A stretch of DNA of 64,000 bases, from NCBI GenBank assembly GCA_026671195.1, contig JAPOHD010000020.1, forward strand, positions 186,001 to 250,000. The letters run 5' to 3'. Source of the stretch: Draconibacterium aestuarii. Lineage in GTDB: Bacteria; Bacteroidota; Bacteroidia; Bacteroidales; Prolixibacteraceae. Under the pieces are notes generated by a model that saw nothing but the letters and a program-made list of their open reading frames with translations, made no database searches and was not told the DNA's origin. This document shows positions 37,160 through 46,334 of the stretch, in pieces. Every line of letters begins with the position of its first letter. Position 1 is the first letter of the stretch. The position numbers were made by a program, and so were the translations under genes.

Positions 37160-38920
37160 CTAAAGGCCAACGTGGTCCAGTTCTTCCATTTTCTTCTTAA
37201 GCAACTTCATCGTAACTTTTTTATAATCAGGAATAATTTCCGGCTCATTAGTTATTTCGGTTTCGTTAACAGCTAAAAATATTTTGTTGCCTTCGGTTTT
37301 AAGTGCAACAATTGTAACCTTCTCTCCCAATGGAAGATTTTTAAAAACTATTTTATCGGATTCATTCTTACCGCGAATAATAGATCTGAAACGATGAAAA
37401 ATTACTGACACTATTACTTCATCTGGGTTATTTTCAAGGATGAAAATATTGGTTAATGATTTGTCGCTCTTGTAAAACTTGTCGCAATTAAGCCAGCCCA
37501 ACTGCGTAGCACTAAAAATATAACGGTTAACTTCAGAAGCCTTAATACCATCAAATTTACGTTTTCTGATTTTTTCCTCTAAATCATCAAATTCATTACT
37601 ATTCCGATAAAATCTACTTGCTTCCACATCATATTTCAGTTCTTTCAACTTTTCGTCAAGTTGCTTTGCCCTTCTGATTTCCTCTTCTGTGAGCTCCCCT
37701 TGTTTCGAAGAAAAAGCAACAGGAACGGTATAAGACACGTTAACAGGTTTTCCTCTTTGTTTGCCCGGTTTCCACTTGGGCATTTGGCTCACCAGGTAAA
37801 CAGCAACTTTATCGAGCGTTTTATTCAAGCTTCGGACAACACGTATATTTTTGGTAGCACCGGTGGTATCAACAATAAATGTAACATGCACTTTCCCTTC
37901 AATTTTGTCATTTAGTGCCGAATACGGAATTAGAGCATTTTCAGCTATATACGTTCTCAGTGCTTTGTCTCCCCCTGGGTATTCCGGCATATTTTCAACA
38001 ATAAAAAATACCTCATTCACAGGTTCCGGATTATTATTTGCCATTACATCTATTACAACAACATCATCAGAAACATTTTCATTCGCCAATTGCCAGTCGA
38101 TTACATTGTTTATCTTTTCTCCGTTAAATAAAACCATTCCTTTTTTCTTTTTTGAATAAGGAAATCCTATCAGGAGCTCACGCCCCAGTCTTATCGAACA
38201 GTTTTCTTTCCCTGCTTTCGCTGAAACATGAAGCATTCCTCCGGTTTCCAACAATATATCGCCTGAAATTGTGGACAAAGCAGCCAAAACCATATCGGAT
38301 AATTTATAATACTCTCTTACTGCAATCCTAACATTACCGATTATCTTTTCTCCTGTCTTTTCCAAAACAAACGAATTGGCTTTTATTTCAATTGTAGTTC
38401 CTTCACTGCAAAAAAGTATCGTGTCTTTATCTGGTCGAATAGTAAAAACCTGAGGTTTTTTCTCATGGTATTTCATAATATCGGCCAGCGAAACAGAATC
38501 TTCTGCGACAACAGTTGCGACTTCCTTTGGCTCCGGCTTCTCTATAACAAATACTTCGCTTATAGTTTTTTCTCCTGTGATGCTATCGGCAATATGTGCA
38601 GAATCCATTGTAAGGGTTTCACGACATACAGATGCATCAGCATGCTTCTCCTGATTATTTCGGGTTATAATCCCTGTATTTTTTACATCCGAATTTATCC
38701 AAACCAGAGCAACACCAACAGTAAGTAAAATAACCGTAGCACTAATCAGCAAAGTGTTTAAATAATTTGAAAAGTAATGTTTTAAAGAGCTTTTAGGCTT
38801 TGCATCCGGAAGATTAAAAAGCATTGAACTAACCTCTTCTTCAGCTATTAGCGGAGACTGCGCGATTAAATTACTGAACAATTGCTCCAGTTCATTATTG
38901 GTTAAATCGTTTCCTTTCAT
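37160..38920 (-). CDS. Anti-sigma-like membrane protein with embedded TonB C-terminal domain
   Basis: 586 residues. An N-terminal cytoplasmic segment of about 50 residues is followed by one membrane helix (54-76), as in anti-sigma factors. A large periplasmic part contains a TonB C-terminal-type domain (about 311-403: EYPGGDKALRTYI, GKVHVTFIVD, MPKWKPGKQRGKPV). About 180 further residues have no motif I know. Its ATG overlaps the stop of the ECF sigma gene (ATGA). The likely job is control of that sigma factor by an envelope signal; the TonB-like domain may contact an outer membrane protein. Confidence 0.75.
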   Translation of the reverse strand: MKGNDLTNNELEQLFSNLIAQSPLIAEEEVSSMLFNLPDAKPKSSLKHYFSNYLNTLLISATVILLTVGVALVWINSDVKNTGIITRNNQEKHADASVCRETLTMDSAHIADSITGEKTISEVFVIEKPEPKEVATVVAEDSVSLADIMKYHEKKPQVFTIRPDKDTILFCSEGTTIEIKANSFVLEKTGEKIIGNVRIAVREYYKLSDMVLAALSTISGDILLETGGMLHVSAKAGKENCSIRLGRELLIGFPYSKKKKGMVLFNGEKINNVIDWQLANENVSDDVVVIDVMANNNPEPVNEVFFIVENMPEYPGGDKALRTYIAENALIPYSALNDKIEGKVHVTFIVDTTGATKNIRVVRSLNKTLDKVAVYLVSQMPKWKPGKQRGKPVNVSYTVPVAFSSKQGELTEEEIRRAKQLDEKLKELKYDVEASRFYRNSNEFDDLEEKIRKRKFDGIKASEVNRYIFSATQLGWLNCDKFYKSDKSLTNIFILENNPDEVIVSVIFHRFRSIIRGKNESDKIVFKNLPLGEKVTIVALKTEGNKIFLAVNETEITNEPEIIPDYKKVTMKLLKKKMEELDHVGL

Positions 38921-39471
38921 TTCGCAACTGTTTTAGATTTATTAGTAAAACCACTACTCTTCCTTCCCGATTCCTTATCGACAAGTAACAGTCTTAGTTT
39001 TTCACGACCACGTACCAGTCGATTCTTTACAGCAGCTTCGCTTATGGAAAGATCTTTGGTAATTTCTTTAATCGAAAAACCCATTATATGAAACATTAAA
39101 ATTGTTTCCCGCTGCCCTTCATTAAGTTGATTAATGCATTTATGTAGCAGTTCGTAGTCGTAATATTTTTCGATGGAATCAGATGAAATTCCAATATTAG
39201 AAGACTTAATGTCTGGCTGTTCCCTTAAAATATTCTTCCTGCGTTGTTGCTTCAAATAGGTATTTCGTGCAATCCCAATCAGAAAAAACTGAAAAGCCTT
39301 AAAATCCTTAAGTGTATGAAAGTTTTCAAAGGCCGATGCAAGTGTTTCCTGAACAAGTTCCAGCGCTTTTTCCTCGTTTCCAGCTACCACTCTGCAATAA
39401 GCTGAAAGACGGTGTTGTACAGGTTTGTACAACTGCATAAAATCAGAAACCTTCTGTTTATTGCTATTCAC
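38917..39471 (-). CDS. ECF-type RNA polymerase sigma factor
   Basis: 184 residues from a GTG at 39471; the first ATG would start at residue 12. Region 2 is visible (VQETLASAFENFHTLKDFKAFQFFLIGIARNTYLKQQRR). Region 4 is also visible (LNEGQRETILMFHIMGFSIKEITKDLSISEAAVKNRLVRGREKLR). It directs RNA polymerase to a stress or envelope regulon and is translated together with its probable anti-sigma partner through a 4-bp overlap. Confidence 0.9.
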   Translation of the reverse strand: MNSNKQKVSDFMQLYKPVQHRLSAYCRVVAGNEEKALELVQETLASAFENFHTLKDFKAFQFFLIGIARNTYLKQQRRKNILREQPDIKSSNIGISSDSIEKYYDYELLHKCINQLNEGQRETILMFHIMGFSIKEITKDLSISEAAVKNRLVRGREKLRLLLVDKESGRKSSGFTNKSKTVAK

Positions 39472-39570
39472 AATTTTTGCTCGTTTTTTAAAAGAGTACC
39501 ATTAGCACCAAAAAAGTATCGTTAAAATTTAAAAATCGTTTATTTTTAAAAAACTATATCCTATCCAGAC

Positions 39571-40089
39571 CTAGAACTTATTAATCCTGATCTTCTCAAA
39601 CTGAAGTTCATCGAATGATTTTCCAGCTCTTTCGGTCTCGGCATAACCAACTGTAACAATACTTAAAACCTTGTAATGATCACGGATATTTAGTAAATCC
39701 TGAATATACTCTTCCGAAGAAACCTCATCGGAATAACTTCTTTTTCGTATTTGAATCCAGCAGCTTCCCAAACCAAGAGTTTGAGCCGTTAATTGCAATA
39801 AAACAGAGGCAATGGAACAATCCTCCACCCACACATCGTTTTTGGTTTCATCGGCGCAAATAACAACAGCAAGCGGGGCAGTTTGTAAAGGAGCTACCCC
39901 ATGAGGTTTGCACTCTTTTAATTTCAAAATCAGCTCACGATTATCAATAAAAATAAATTCCCAGGGATTTATATTTTTAGATGAAGGCGAACGCAAAACA
40001 GCCTCTTTTAATAATTCAACTTTTTCAGGTTCAATTAACTGGTTTGTATATTTCCGAATACTTCTGCGTTTTCTTAAAATGTCAATCAT
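39571..40089 (-). CDS. Nitroreductase-family FMN protein
   Basis: 172 residues from the ATG at 40089; a GTG three codons upstream is possible. FMN-binding features are RRSIRKYTNQ at the N-terminus, RSPSSKNINPWEFIFID, and LGLGSCWIQIR. These proteins reduce nitro compounds, quinones or enones using NAD(P)H. Divergent from the amidohydrolase gene. The substrate is unknown. Confidence 0.88.
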   Translation of the reverse strand: MIDILRKRRSIRKYTNQLIEPEKVELLKEAVLRSPSSKNINPWEFIFIDNRELILKLKECKPHGVAPLQTAPLAVVICADETKNDVWVEDCSIASVLLQLTAQTLGLGSCWIQIRKRSYSDEVSSEEYIQDLLNIRDHYKVLSIVTVGYAETERAGKSFDELQFEKIRINKF

Positions 40090-40177
40090 TTTGTTCACTT
40101 TTAGTATTCAAAAATAGATTTCCTATTTCGTGAAAAAAAATTTTATACCTTCAACTTCTCATCTAAACCTTTTTACA

Positions 40178-41239
40178 ATGAGAATCAATCTAATTCTACT
40201 TTCCATTTTCAGTTTTACAGTTATTTCTTGCGGAAACTATTATTCAATGGATGACTTTAAATCGGTCGAAAAAATCGATGCCCATTTTCATATTTATACG
40301 AGTGAAAGTACCGCCGTGGAACAAGCAAAAAAGGATAAGTTTAAGTTACTTTCCATCAATACACACTCCGGAGCTTGTGAACGTGTGATTGAATCCCACC
40401 AGTGGTTACGGAAATTAAACAAGGAGTACCCGGCAGAAATGGAGTACTCCGGCACTTTTTGTATGGATGGATGGGATGAGCCGGGATGGAATGAAAACAC
40501 CATAAACTGGCTTGATCAATGTATTGCAGACGGGGCAAATTCGGTTAAAGTATGGAAGAATATTGGGATGGAATTTCGTGATAAAAATGCGAACCTTGTA
40601 ATGATTGATGATCCGCAATTTGATACTGTTTTTGCCTATCTATCTGAGAAGAAAATTCCGTTGGTTGGACATTTGGGTGAGCCAAAAAACTGTTGGTTGC
40701 CATTAAGTGAGATGACTACCAAAAACGACAGTGGCTATTTCTCACGAAATCCGCAGTACCACATGTACAAACACCCCGAATTTCCAAGCTATGAAGATCA
40801 AATGGCGGCCCGCGACCACATGCTGGATAAAAATCCGGATCTGATTTTTATTGGATGCCACCTGGCCAGTTTGGAATGGAGTGTGGATGTGCTGGCTGAA
40901 TGGCTTGATAAATATCCCAATGCAGCAGTTGACATGGCGGCCCGAATGGGTCAACTTTTCTACCAAACCTGCGAAGACCGCGATAAAGTGCGTGCTTTTT
41001 TTATTAAATACCAGAATCGTATTTTGTACGGAACTGACATTATCGACAGGGGAGGAAACACAGAAGACTTTCACAACAAAATACATGAAACCTGGTTACG
41101 CGACTGGGAATACCTGGCAACCAGGAATAAGATGACCAGCAGTTTAATCGACGGCGAATTTAGGGGACTTCAGTTGCCAAAAGAAGTAATCGATAAAATC
41201 TATTCGTCGAATACAAAAAGATGGTATAAAAGTTTTTAA
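40178..41239 (+). CDS. Amidohydrolase-family lipoprotein (Amidohydrolase_2 fold)
   Basis: 353 residues from the ATG at 40178, which begins a lipoprotein signal (lipobox VISC); the GTG-started frame at 40130 is rejected. Metal and active-site blocks are HFH in KIDAHFHIY, VGHLGEP, IGCHLASLEW and a late YGTDI. This fits TIM-barrel hydrolases or decarboxylases of the amidohydrolase_2 type. It is probably anchored in the periplasm. It ends at a hairpin shared with the convergent esterase gene. The substrate cannot be deduced. Confidence 0.82.
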   Translation: MRINLILLSIFSFTVISCGNYYSMDDFKSVEKIDAHFHIYTSESTAVEQAKKDKFKLLSINTHSGACERVIESHQWLRKLNKEYPAEMEYSGTFCMDGWDEPGWNENTINWLDQCIADGANSVKVWKNIGMEFRDKNANLVMIDDPQFDTVFAYLSEKKIPLVGHLGEPKNCWLPLSEMTTKNDSGYFSRNPQYHMYKHPEFPSYEDQMAARDHMLDKNPDLIFIGCHLASLEWSVDVLAEWLDKYPNAAVDMAARMGQLFYQTCEDRDKVRAFFIKYQNRILYGTDIIDRGGNTEDFHNKIHETWLRDWEYLATRNKMTSSLIDGEFRGLQLPKEVIDKIYSSNTKRWYKSF

Positions 41240-41243
41240 ATAA

Positions 41244-41274
41244 AAAAGATTCCAGCTTTTTGCAGGAATCTTTT
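41244..41274. terminator. Bidirectional-type terminator between amidohydrolase and esterase genes
   Basis: AAAAGATTCC (41244-41253) pairs perfectly with GGAATCTTTT (41265-41274), with two further inner pairs and a TTTTT loop. Both flanks are A/T rich, so it can serve the convergent genes on either side. Confidence 0.75.
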
Positions 41275-41299
41275 CTATATCAATTTGTAATAAACACCA

Positions 41300-42469
41300 T
41301 TAAAAATTCAGAAATTTCATCACTTCCTTATCACCCTGCAAGGCACCTTCAGGAATAGGATTGGCTTCTGAAAAAACCTTTAAATCATCGGGAGGCAGCA
41401 CTGTAACGAAATCTTCCTTGTATCCATTATCGTATGGAATATTATTCATATTCAATTTCAAATGCCTTCCGAAGAAATTATAAGCTGCTGTACGTTTTGA
41501 ATAGCCATAATCGTGTTTTTCGCATGGCAAATGAACATTTTCCACCTTATGCTCGGCATCGTACAACGCATATACTTTTTGAATATAAGGGTACTCAATT
41601 CTGGGTGTATTACTGGTCCAGTCGGCACCGTCAGATATAAGCAGCAAAGGTCGCGGAGCGCATAAAGCAGCAATTTCCACATTATTGGTCTGATGATTTT
41701 TACTTTTATGAACCGGCATTCCGCTTTCGCAAACACAACCTCCAAAAAAATGCGCCGACACCTGAACCACAGGAACCGAAACTTTAATCCGGTCGTCGAT
41801 TGCAGTTAGCATAAAAGTTTGTGTTCCTCCACCCGATCCACCTGTAATTCCAACACGTTCACTGTCAACATCGGGGCGCGACAACAGATAATCCAAAACA
41901 CGCTTGCTGTTAAAGGTTTGCAACAACAGAGCAATGGGCATTCTGTGGGTTACCTGTTTCGACTCGGCATAACCTACCATATCGTATGCAAAAACCACTG
42001 CTCCCATGCGCGCAAAAACGGCACTTCGTGTCTGAACATCTGCATACAAACGTTTATCGGCTGCATGTCCGTGCGGGCATAAAATTGCGGCACATTTGTC
42101 TTTTTTGCCAACAGGTCGGTAAATATTACCTGTAATATAAAATCCGGGGAAACTCTCGATGGCAATATTCTCAACTATATAACCATCCATTTCGCGGGCA
42201 TTTCTTATTATCGGATTAAAATTACCTTCTACTTTTGGCATTTTATCCAACTGCATACCCGTTACAATCCCTTGTCTTATTTGTTCTGCTCTTTGCTCCC
42301 ACGAGTTCCTGTCATCCCATTTTTTACTGAATTCCTTCATCATCAGGTTTGCTTCGTCCTCGGTCCAGTGACGTCCCTGACAAAGCATATTCTCCTGACT
42401 GAATGAATGAAATTCCAGGCATAGAAAAATGAGTGGCAAAATGATTTTAACACCTTTCAGAATATTCAT
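41300..42469 (-). CDS. Exported alpha/beta hydrolase (acetylxylan esterase-like)
   Basis: 389 residues from the ATG at 42469 with a signal peptide (MNILKGVKIILPLIFLCLEF...FSQ). The nucleophile elbow is GITGGSGGGTQ (S212). APRPLLLISDGADW provides the acid region, and the catalytic His is likely in LPCEKHDYGYSK. It resembles the acetylxylan esterase/dienelactone hydrolase superfamily of Bacteroidota glycan loci. It is last of the four-gene operon starting at 45898. Confidence 0.8.
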   Translation of the reverse strand: MNILKGVKIILPLIFLCLEFHSFSQENMLCQGRHWTEDEANLMMKEFSKKWDDRNSWEQRAEQIRQGIVTGMQLDKMPKVEGNFNPIIRNAREMDGYIVENIAIESFPGFYITGNIYRPVGKKDKCAAILCPHGHAADKRLYADVQTRSAVFARMGAVVFAYDMVGYAESKQVTHRMPIALLLQTFNSKRVLDYLLSRPDVDSERVGITGGSGGGTQTFMLTAIDDRIKVSVPVVQVSAHFFGGCVCESGMPVHKSKNHQTNNVEIAALCAPRPLLLISDGADWTSNTPRIEYPYIQKVYALYDAEHKVENVHLPCEKHDYGYSKRTAAYNFFGRHLKLNMNNIPYDNGYKEDFVTVLPPDDLKVFSEANPIPEGALQGDKEVMKFLNF

Positions 42470-42512
42470 TTTCAGAAATATGTATGTTATCAAACTACAA
42501 TGATCGGCTTAG

Positions 42513-43385
42513 TTAAGCTCCAATCATTTTATTGAAGATATCCAGTTGTTCTTTCATTGCAGCAATTCGGTCGGCAGGAGTTGTACGGGCTTCAAGTAAA
42601 ATCCAGCCGTCGTATTTCATTCCGACAAATAAATCTATCAGCTGCTGATATGGATATTCTCCTACATTTAATTCGCGAATATGAACAGTATCGCCCAAGT
42701 ATTTTTTTACCGAGTTGAAGTTTGCCTCAAGTCCGGGTGGCAATAAATCCTGATCATTACAGTTCCAGCACATTTTTACGCTTTTTTCAGTAACCTGATC
42801 AAAAATTGCTTTCATATTTGGTATTTCCTGCGACACATTACCATGCACCTCCACACGGACTACCTGCCCCAGATCTTTTGCAGCTTTACCAACTTCGTTT
42901 AGTGAAGCAGCAATTTGTGCAATAGTTTTTTCTCTGGGTACTTCTGTCGGAATACCATTGGGTTTTACCTTAACTCCGGTTGCACCAATATCTTTGCATA
43001 ATTTTAAATACTCGATTGTATCCTGAATATTCTTTTTTACACGATCCTGATCTACGTGATGATAATCGAAATTCGATCCGTACCCAACGCAAGTCACAGC
43101 ACTATCGGCGAAACGTTTTTTCACTTCCAGTCGCTCCTTTTGACTTAATGAAGCCTCCACTCCATGTGCATGTTCAGTTCGAAGCTCAACACCCATAAAA
43201 CCGGCTTTTTCGCATTTGGCAATCAATGTTGGCAAGTCCCAGTCTTTCCCCCACTGGTAAGTTACCAAACCCAATTTCATTGTCGATTTTCGTGGCATTG
43301 CCTGCATTGTCATCGGATTAATTACACTTAGTCCGGCACCTGCGATCAGGCTTTTTTGAATAAAACTTCTGCGTGATTGATTCAT
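42513..43385 (-). CDS. Exported sugar phosphate isomerase/epimerase-like TIM barrel
   Basis: 290 residues with a twin-arginine signal (QSRRSFIQKSLIAGAGL). The body is the xylose-isomerase-like/AP-endonuclease-2 TIM barrel: KLGLVTYQWGKDW, GVELRTEHAHG, VRVEVHGNVS, KMCWNCNDQD, GWILLEART. Such proteins isomerise or epimerise sugars or act on 3-keto sugars. Tat export implies the substrate is handled folded in the periplasm. Third in the operon, 24 bp after the DUF6807 gene. Confidence 0.82.
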   Translation of the reverse strand: MNQSRRSFIQKSLIAGAGLSVINPMTMQAMPRKSTMKLGLVTYQWGKDWDLPTLIAKCEKAGFMGVELRTEHAHGVEASLSQKERLEVKKRFADSAVTCVGYGSNFDYHHVDQDRVKKNIQDTIEYLKLCKDIGATGVKVKPNGIPTEVPREKTIAQIAASLNEVGKAAKDLGQVVRVEVHGNVSQEIPNMKAIFDQVTEKSVKMCWNCNDQDLLPPGLEANFNSVKKYLGDTVHIRELNVGEYPYQQLIDLFVGMKYDGWILLEARTTPADRIAAMKEQLDIFNKMIGA

Positions 43386-43409
43386 ATTCTGTTGATTTAC
43401 TTTAGCTTT

Positions 43410-44453
43410 TTACATACCGGCATATTCGTCGGCCAGTTTATTAATTTGATCATCAGTTAAATTCTCACCAGCCACAACCAATCTGTATTTAAAGGTAACT
43501 GAGTCGCCTTTTTTCATACTAAAATTAAGTTCTTTATCGCCGTTTGAGAATATTTTTTGTCCCAAAGTATTCGCAGCAAACAACCCATAATCGCGGGCGT
43601 GCCAATAAGTTGGATACCCCACATTATTGGGGTGATCAATAATAACCAGCGAAACAGGTTCTCCGTTTATTTCACTTGATAGTTTCATCCAGCGGCAACG
43701 GGTTCCCCAAACTTTACCTCCTTCAATACCATCTGCACTTCTGTAATTTCCTTTTACATAGGTATTATCCATTTTCTTAACCTCTGTAACTACTCCGTGA
43801 GAATCCATTAATTTAGTTGGTTTGTCTGTTGGCAATTCCAGTTCGCGGGCCATACGAATTGCAAACATTCCTTCTTTATTATCGGTGAATTTTACTTCAT
43901 CGATCAGGGCTTTTAATGTTGTTGTACGATCAATGATACGAAGGTTTTCTTTTGCTGTAAAAGTAAATTTTGTATCATCAGAAAGCATGGATTTGTTGTC
44001 CGGAGATTTCCACACCGACTCGGTTTCCAAAACAGCTTTTCCTTTTCCGCTTTTGGCCTGTTTTACCGACTGATGGAAAATGGTTCCAAAGCCATCTTTT
44101 TTCTCGGCAGGAATCGCCTCTGAGTTATTCCAAAAGTCAAGACCATTAACATCTCCGTAATTTAACCAGATACCCACATGATGCGGATGATCGGTTCGAT
44201 CGCCTTCTTTATTTTTCATTGGGTAACTACGTGTAAGCACATTACCTTCGGGCGATATAACCGGCCACAATACCGGTTTCATAATGTTGTCAGGGTAAAT
44301 GTATGATGTAAACAATTTTCCATCAATGTTCACATCTATTTTTTTTGCTGCTTCGTCTACCTTTACATCAATAGTTTGCTGTGAATAACAATTGCTAAAA
44401 AGCAGTGATGATCCGGTTGTTATTGCCATTATTACAAGTGTTCTAAACTTCAT
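43410..44453 (-). CDS. DUF6807 (PmoA-like) exported protein
   Basis: 347 residues with a signal peptide ending in SNCYSQ. It carries the family blocks SYIYPDNIMKPVLWPV, DHPHHVGIWLNYGDVNGLDFWNN and NNVGYPTYWHARDYGLFAANTLG. The family is often labelled PmoA but is found in carbohydrate loci of Bacteroidota and Planctomycetes next to Gfo/Idh/MocA genes. The reaction is not established to my knowledge. The conserved DHPHH cluster could bind a metal. Second in the operon. Confidence 0.8.
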   Translation of the reverse strand: MKFRTLVIMAITTGSSLLFSNCYSQQTIDVKVDEAAKKIDVNIDGKLFTSYIYPDNIMKPVLWPVISPEGNVLTRSYPMKNKEGDRTDHPHHVGIWLNYGDVNGLDFWNNSEAIPAEKKDGFGTIFHQSVKQAKSGKGKAVLETESVWKSPDNKSMLSDDTKFTFTAKENLRIIDRTTTLKALIDEVKFTDNKEGMFAIRMARELELPTDKPTKLMDSHGVVTEVKKMDNTYVKGNYRSADGIEGGKVWGTRCRWMKLSSEINGEPVSLVIIDHPNNVGYPTYWHARDYGLFAANTLGQKIFSNGDKELNFSMKKGDSVTFKYRLVVAGENLTDDQINKLADEYAGM

Positions 44454-44560
44454 AGTATATTCTCGTTATTTTTCATTTACAGAAATGCAAAGTAACCTCT
44501 GAGCAGTTACAGTGCATTTCAATATAATTTGAATGATTAATTTGCTTAAAGAGTCAGCTG

Positions 44561-45898
44561 TTAAACAATACCTGGCACCTCAAATCCTTTTCGGTAGTTC
44601 CTGGTAAGCATTTTATCTGCTTCCACATCGTTAACAAACTTTTCGGCCTGCGGATTAAATGTAAGTACTCGTCCAAGACGATAAGCTATGTTTCCAAGAT
44701 GCGCCAGACCAGAAGAAAGGTGTGCTGTTTCAACCGGACCATTTAAAATAGTTTTATCGTGTTTACGAACCGCTTCAATAAAATTGGCAAAGTGTCCGTC
44801 GGTACCACCTGCACCTCTGTCCATACCCGACGCTGCAATACCTCCATCGTCGCCTGATTTACCGGGAACCCTGTCCCTGCCTAAGTACGATTTGTATTTA
44901 TCGTAACCATCAACTACAATAATTCCTTTATCGCCGTAAAAAATATTACCCACAGTTGCCCCTTCTTCAGTATTGGTGCACCAAGGACGAACTTCGAACT
45001 GGATAATTTTATCTTCTTCGGGATAATGGTAAATTGATGTTAACACTTCGGGTACTTCTTTGCAATCGTCCCAAAGAAACTTACCACCCATTGAAGTAAT
45101 TTTTGTTGGTAAACCAACATCCAATCCCCACATACATAAATCTGTTTCATGGATTCCCTGGTTACCTACATCGCCATTCCCGTAATCCCAATGCCAGTGC
45201 CAGTTATAATGAACCAGGTTTTTGGTAAATGGTCGTTTAGGTGCCGGCCCCGTCCAAAGATCATAGTCCAAACCATCCGGAACTGCAGAAAATCCCTGGT
45301 CGCCAATGTCGCCCCTCCAGCGGAAAACCAAACCACGTGCCATATATACACGGCCAATGTAACCATCGCGCATTAACTGAATTGCTTCGTTAACGGCCGG
45401 TGAGCTGCGTAACTGTACACCATGCTGTACAATACGATCGTATTTTTCTGCGGCTTCAACCATTTTACGGCCTTCCCAAATATTATGAGATCCCGGCTTT
45501 TCAACATAGCAGTCTTTTCCTGCCTGACACGCCCAAATTACGGACAAAGCATGCCAGTGGTTTGGTGATGCAATACTTACTACATCAATATCTTTATTAT
45601 CCATCACACGACGCAGGTCTTGTTCTAGTGCCACATCGTCGCCATACTTGTCTTTAAAGCTTTTTTGACGTTCTTTTAGTAAAACCATATCAGGATCGCA
45701 CAAAGTGGTAACCTGTACATTATCCTGTGCCATAAGTCCCTGGATATGACTCTTACCTCTACCATTCACGCCTAACACAGCAGCGTTTATACGGTCGTTT
45801 GCACCAAAAACTTTTGCCGAAACAATTGTAGGCGCAACAATTGCTGCCGAACCTGCAGCAGCAGTTTTTTTGATAAATGATCTTCTAGATTCTTTCAT
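44561..45898 (-). CDS. Exported Gfo/Idh/MocA-family oxidoreductase
   Basis: 445 residues with a twin-arginine signal (ESRRSFIKKTAAAGSAAIV). The nucleotide-binding motif is AAVLGVNGRGKSH, the VEKPGSHN loop contains the conserved Lys-Pro, and a YGNGDVGNQGIHETD block provides probable active-site His and Asp. These enzymes oxidise or reduce sugars with a tightly held NAD(P). It heads the operon to 41300, and an operator palindrome lies 39 bp before its ATG. Tat export suggests periplasmic sugar oxidation. Confidence 0.88.
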   Translation of the reverse strand: MKESRRSFIKKTAAAGSAAIVAPTIVSAKVFGANDRINAAVLGVNGRGKSHIQGLMAQDNVQVTTLCDPDMVLLKERQKSFKDKYGDDVALEQDLRRVMDNKDIDVVSIASPNHWHALSVIWACQAGKDCYVEKPGSHNIWEGRKMVEAAEKYDRIVQHGVQLRSSPAVNEAIQLMRDGYIGRVYMARGLVFRWRGDIGDQGFSAVPDGLDYDLWTGPAPKRPFTKNLVHYNWHWHWDYGNGDVGNQGIHETDLCMWGLDVGLPTKITSMGGKFLWDDCKEVPEVLTSIYHYPEEDKIIQFEVRPWCTNTEEGATVGNIFYGDKGIIVVDGYDKYKSYLGRDRVPGKSGDDGGIAASGMDRGAGGTDGHFANFIEAVRKHDKTILNGPVETAHLSSGLAHLGNIAYRLGRVLTFNPQAEKFVNDVEADKMLTRNYRKGFEVPGIV

Positions 45899-45936
45899 TT
45901 TATTGATTTATGTTGATTTAAATTGAAATTTCGCAC

Positions 45937-45950
45937 CGTTAACGTTAACG
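45937..45950. promoter_or_regulatory. Operator palindrome upstream of the Gfo/Idh operon
   Basis: CGTTAACGTTAACG is a perfect 14-bp palindrome with the central ACGT common in LacI-family operators. The surrounding 18 bases (CCGTTAACGTTAACGACA) occur identically at 51807-51824. It lies just downstream of a -7-like TATTTTTG on the minus strand (45956-45963), a repressor position. Confidence 0.75.
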
Positions 45951-45955
45951 ACACT

Positions 45956-45963
45956 CAAAAATA
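45956..45963 (-). promoter_or_regulatory. -7 promoter box of the Gfo/Idh operon
   Basis: On the minus strand the bases read TATTTTTG, matching TAnnTTTG. No -33 box stands at ideal spacing (a TTTG is 23 bp away), so the call is tentative. Confidence 0.35.
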
Positions 45964-46231
45964 TTAACTTTATTCCGAAGAACTAACAAAATTCGTATGC
46001 CTTTGAGCATATTATCAATATTCACTGATTTGCAAAACGCAGAAATTTACACCTGAATAAAACTCAACAAAAGCTAAATTGTATTGTAACCTTCATTCCT
46101 GATGCAATTTTTATTTTTTCCAAAAATCAAAGTCATTGAATTGTTACCAGAGATATTCCAGGGATCAACAGCGTCAATCCTGAGTTTTTAGCACCTCCTG
46201 TTCTGTTAATAATCAACGAATAAAAGAGCAA

Positions 46232-46270
46232 AGAAAGAAAAGGATTACACTCATTTGAATGTAACCCTTT
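46232..46270 (-). terminator. Terminator of the susC-susD unit
   Basis: On the minus strand an 11-position stem (AAAGGGTTACA with TGTAATCCTTT, one G-U pair), a 10-base loop and a TTTTCTTTC tail lie 65 bp after the susD stop codon. Confidence 0.75.
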
Positions 46271-46334
46271 CCGATTCTATCTAACCAAACCATTTAACCC
46301 AATTCGGATTAAATAATCTTATGAAAAAACGTTA

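Larger units (their letters stand above)
45899..46334. other. 436-bp intergenic region between the Gfo/Idh operon and susD
   Basis: It holds the operator palindrome (45937-45950), a -7-like box for the Gfo/Idh operon (45956-45963) and the terminator of the susCD unit (46232-46270). I see nothing else recognisable in 45964-46231. Confidence 0.7.
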
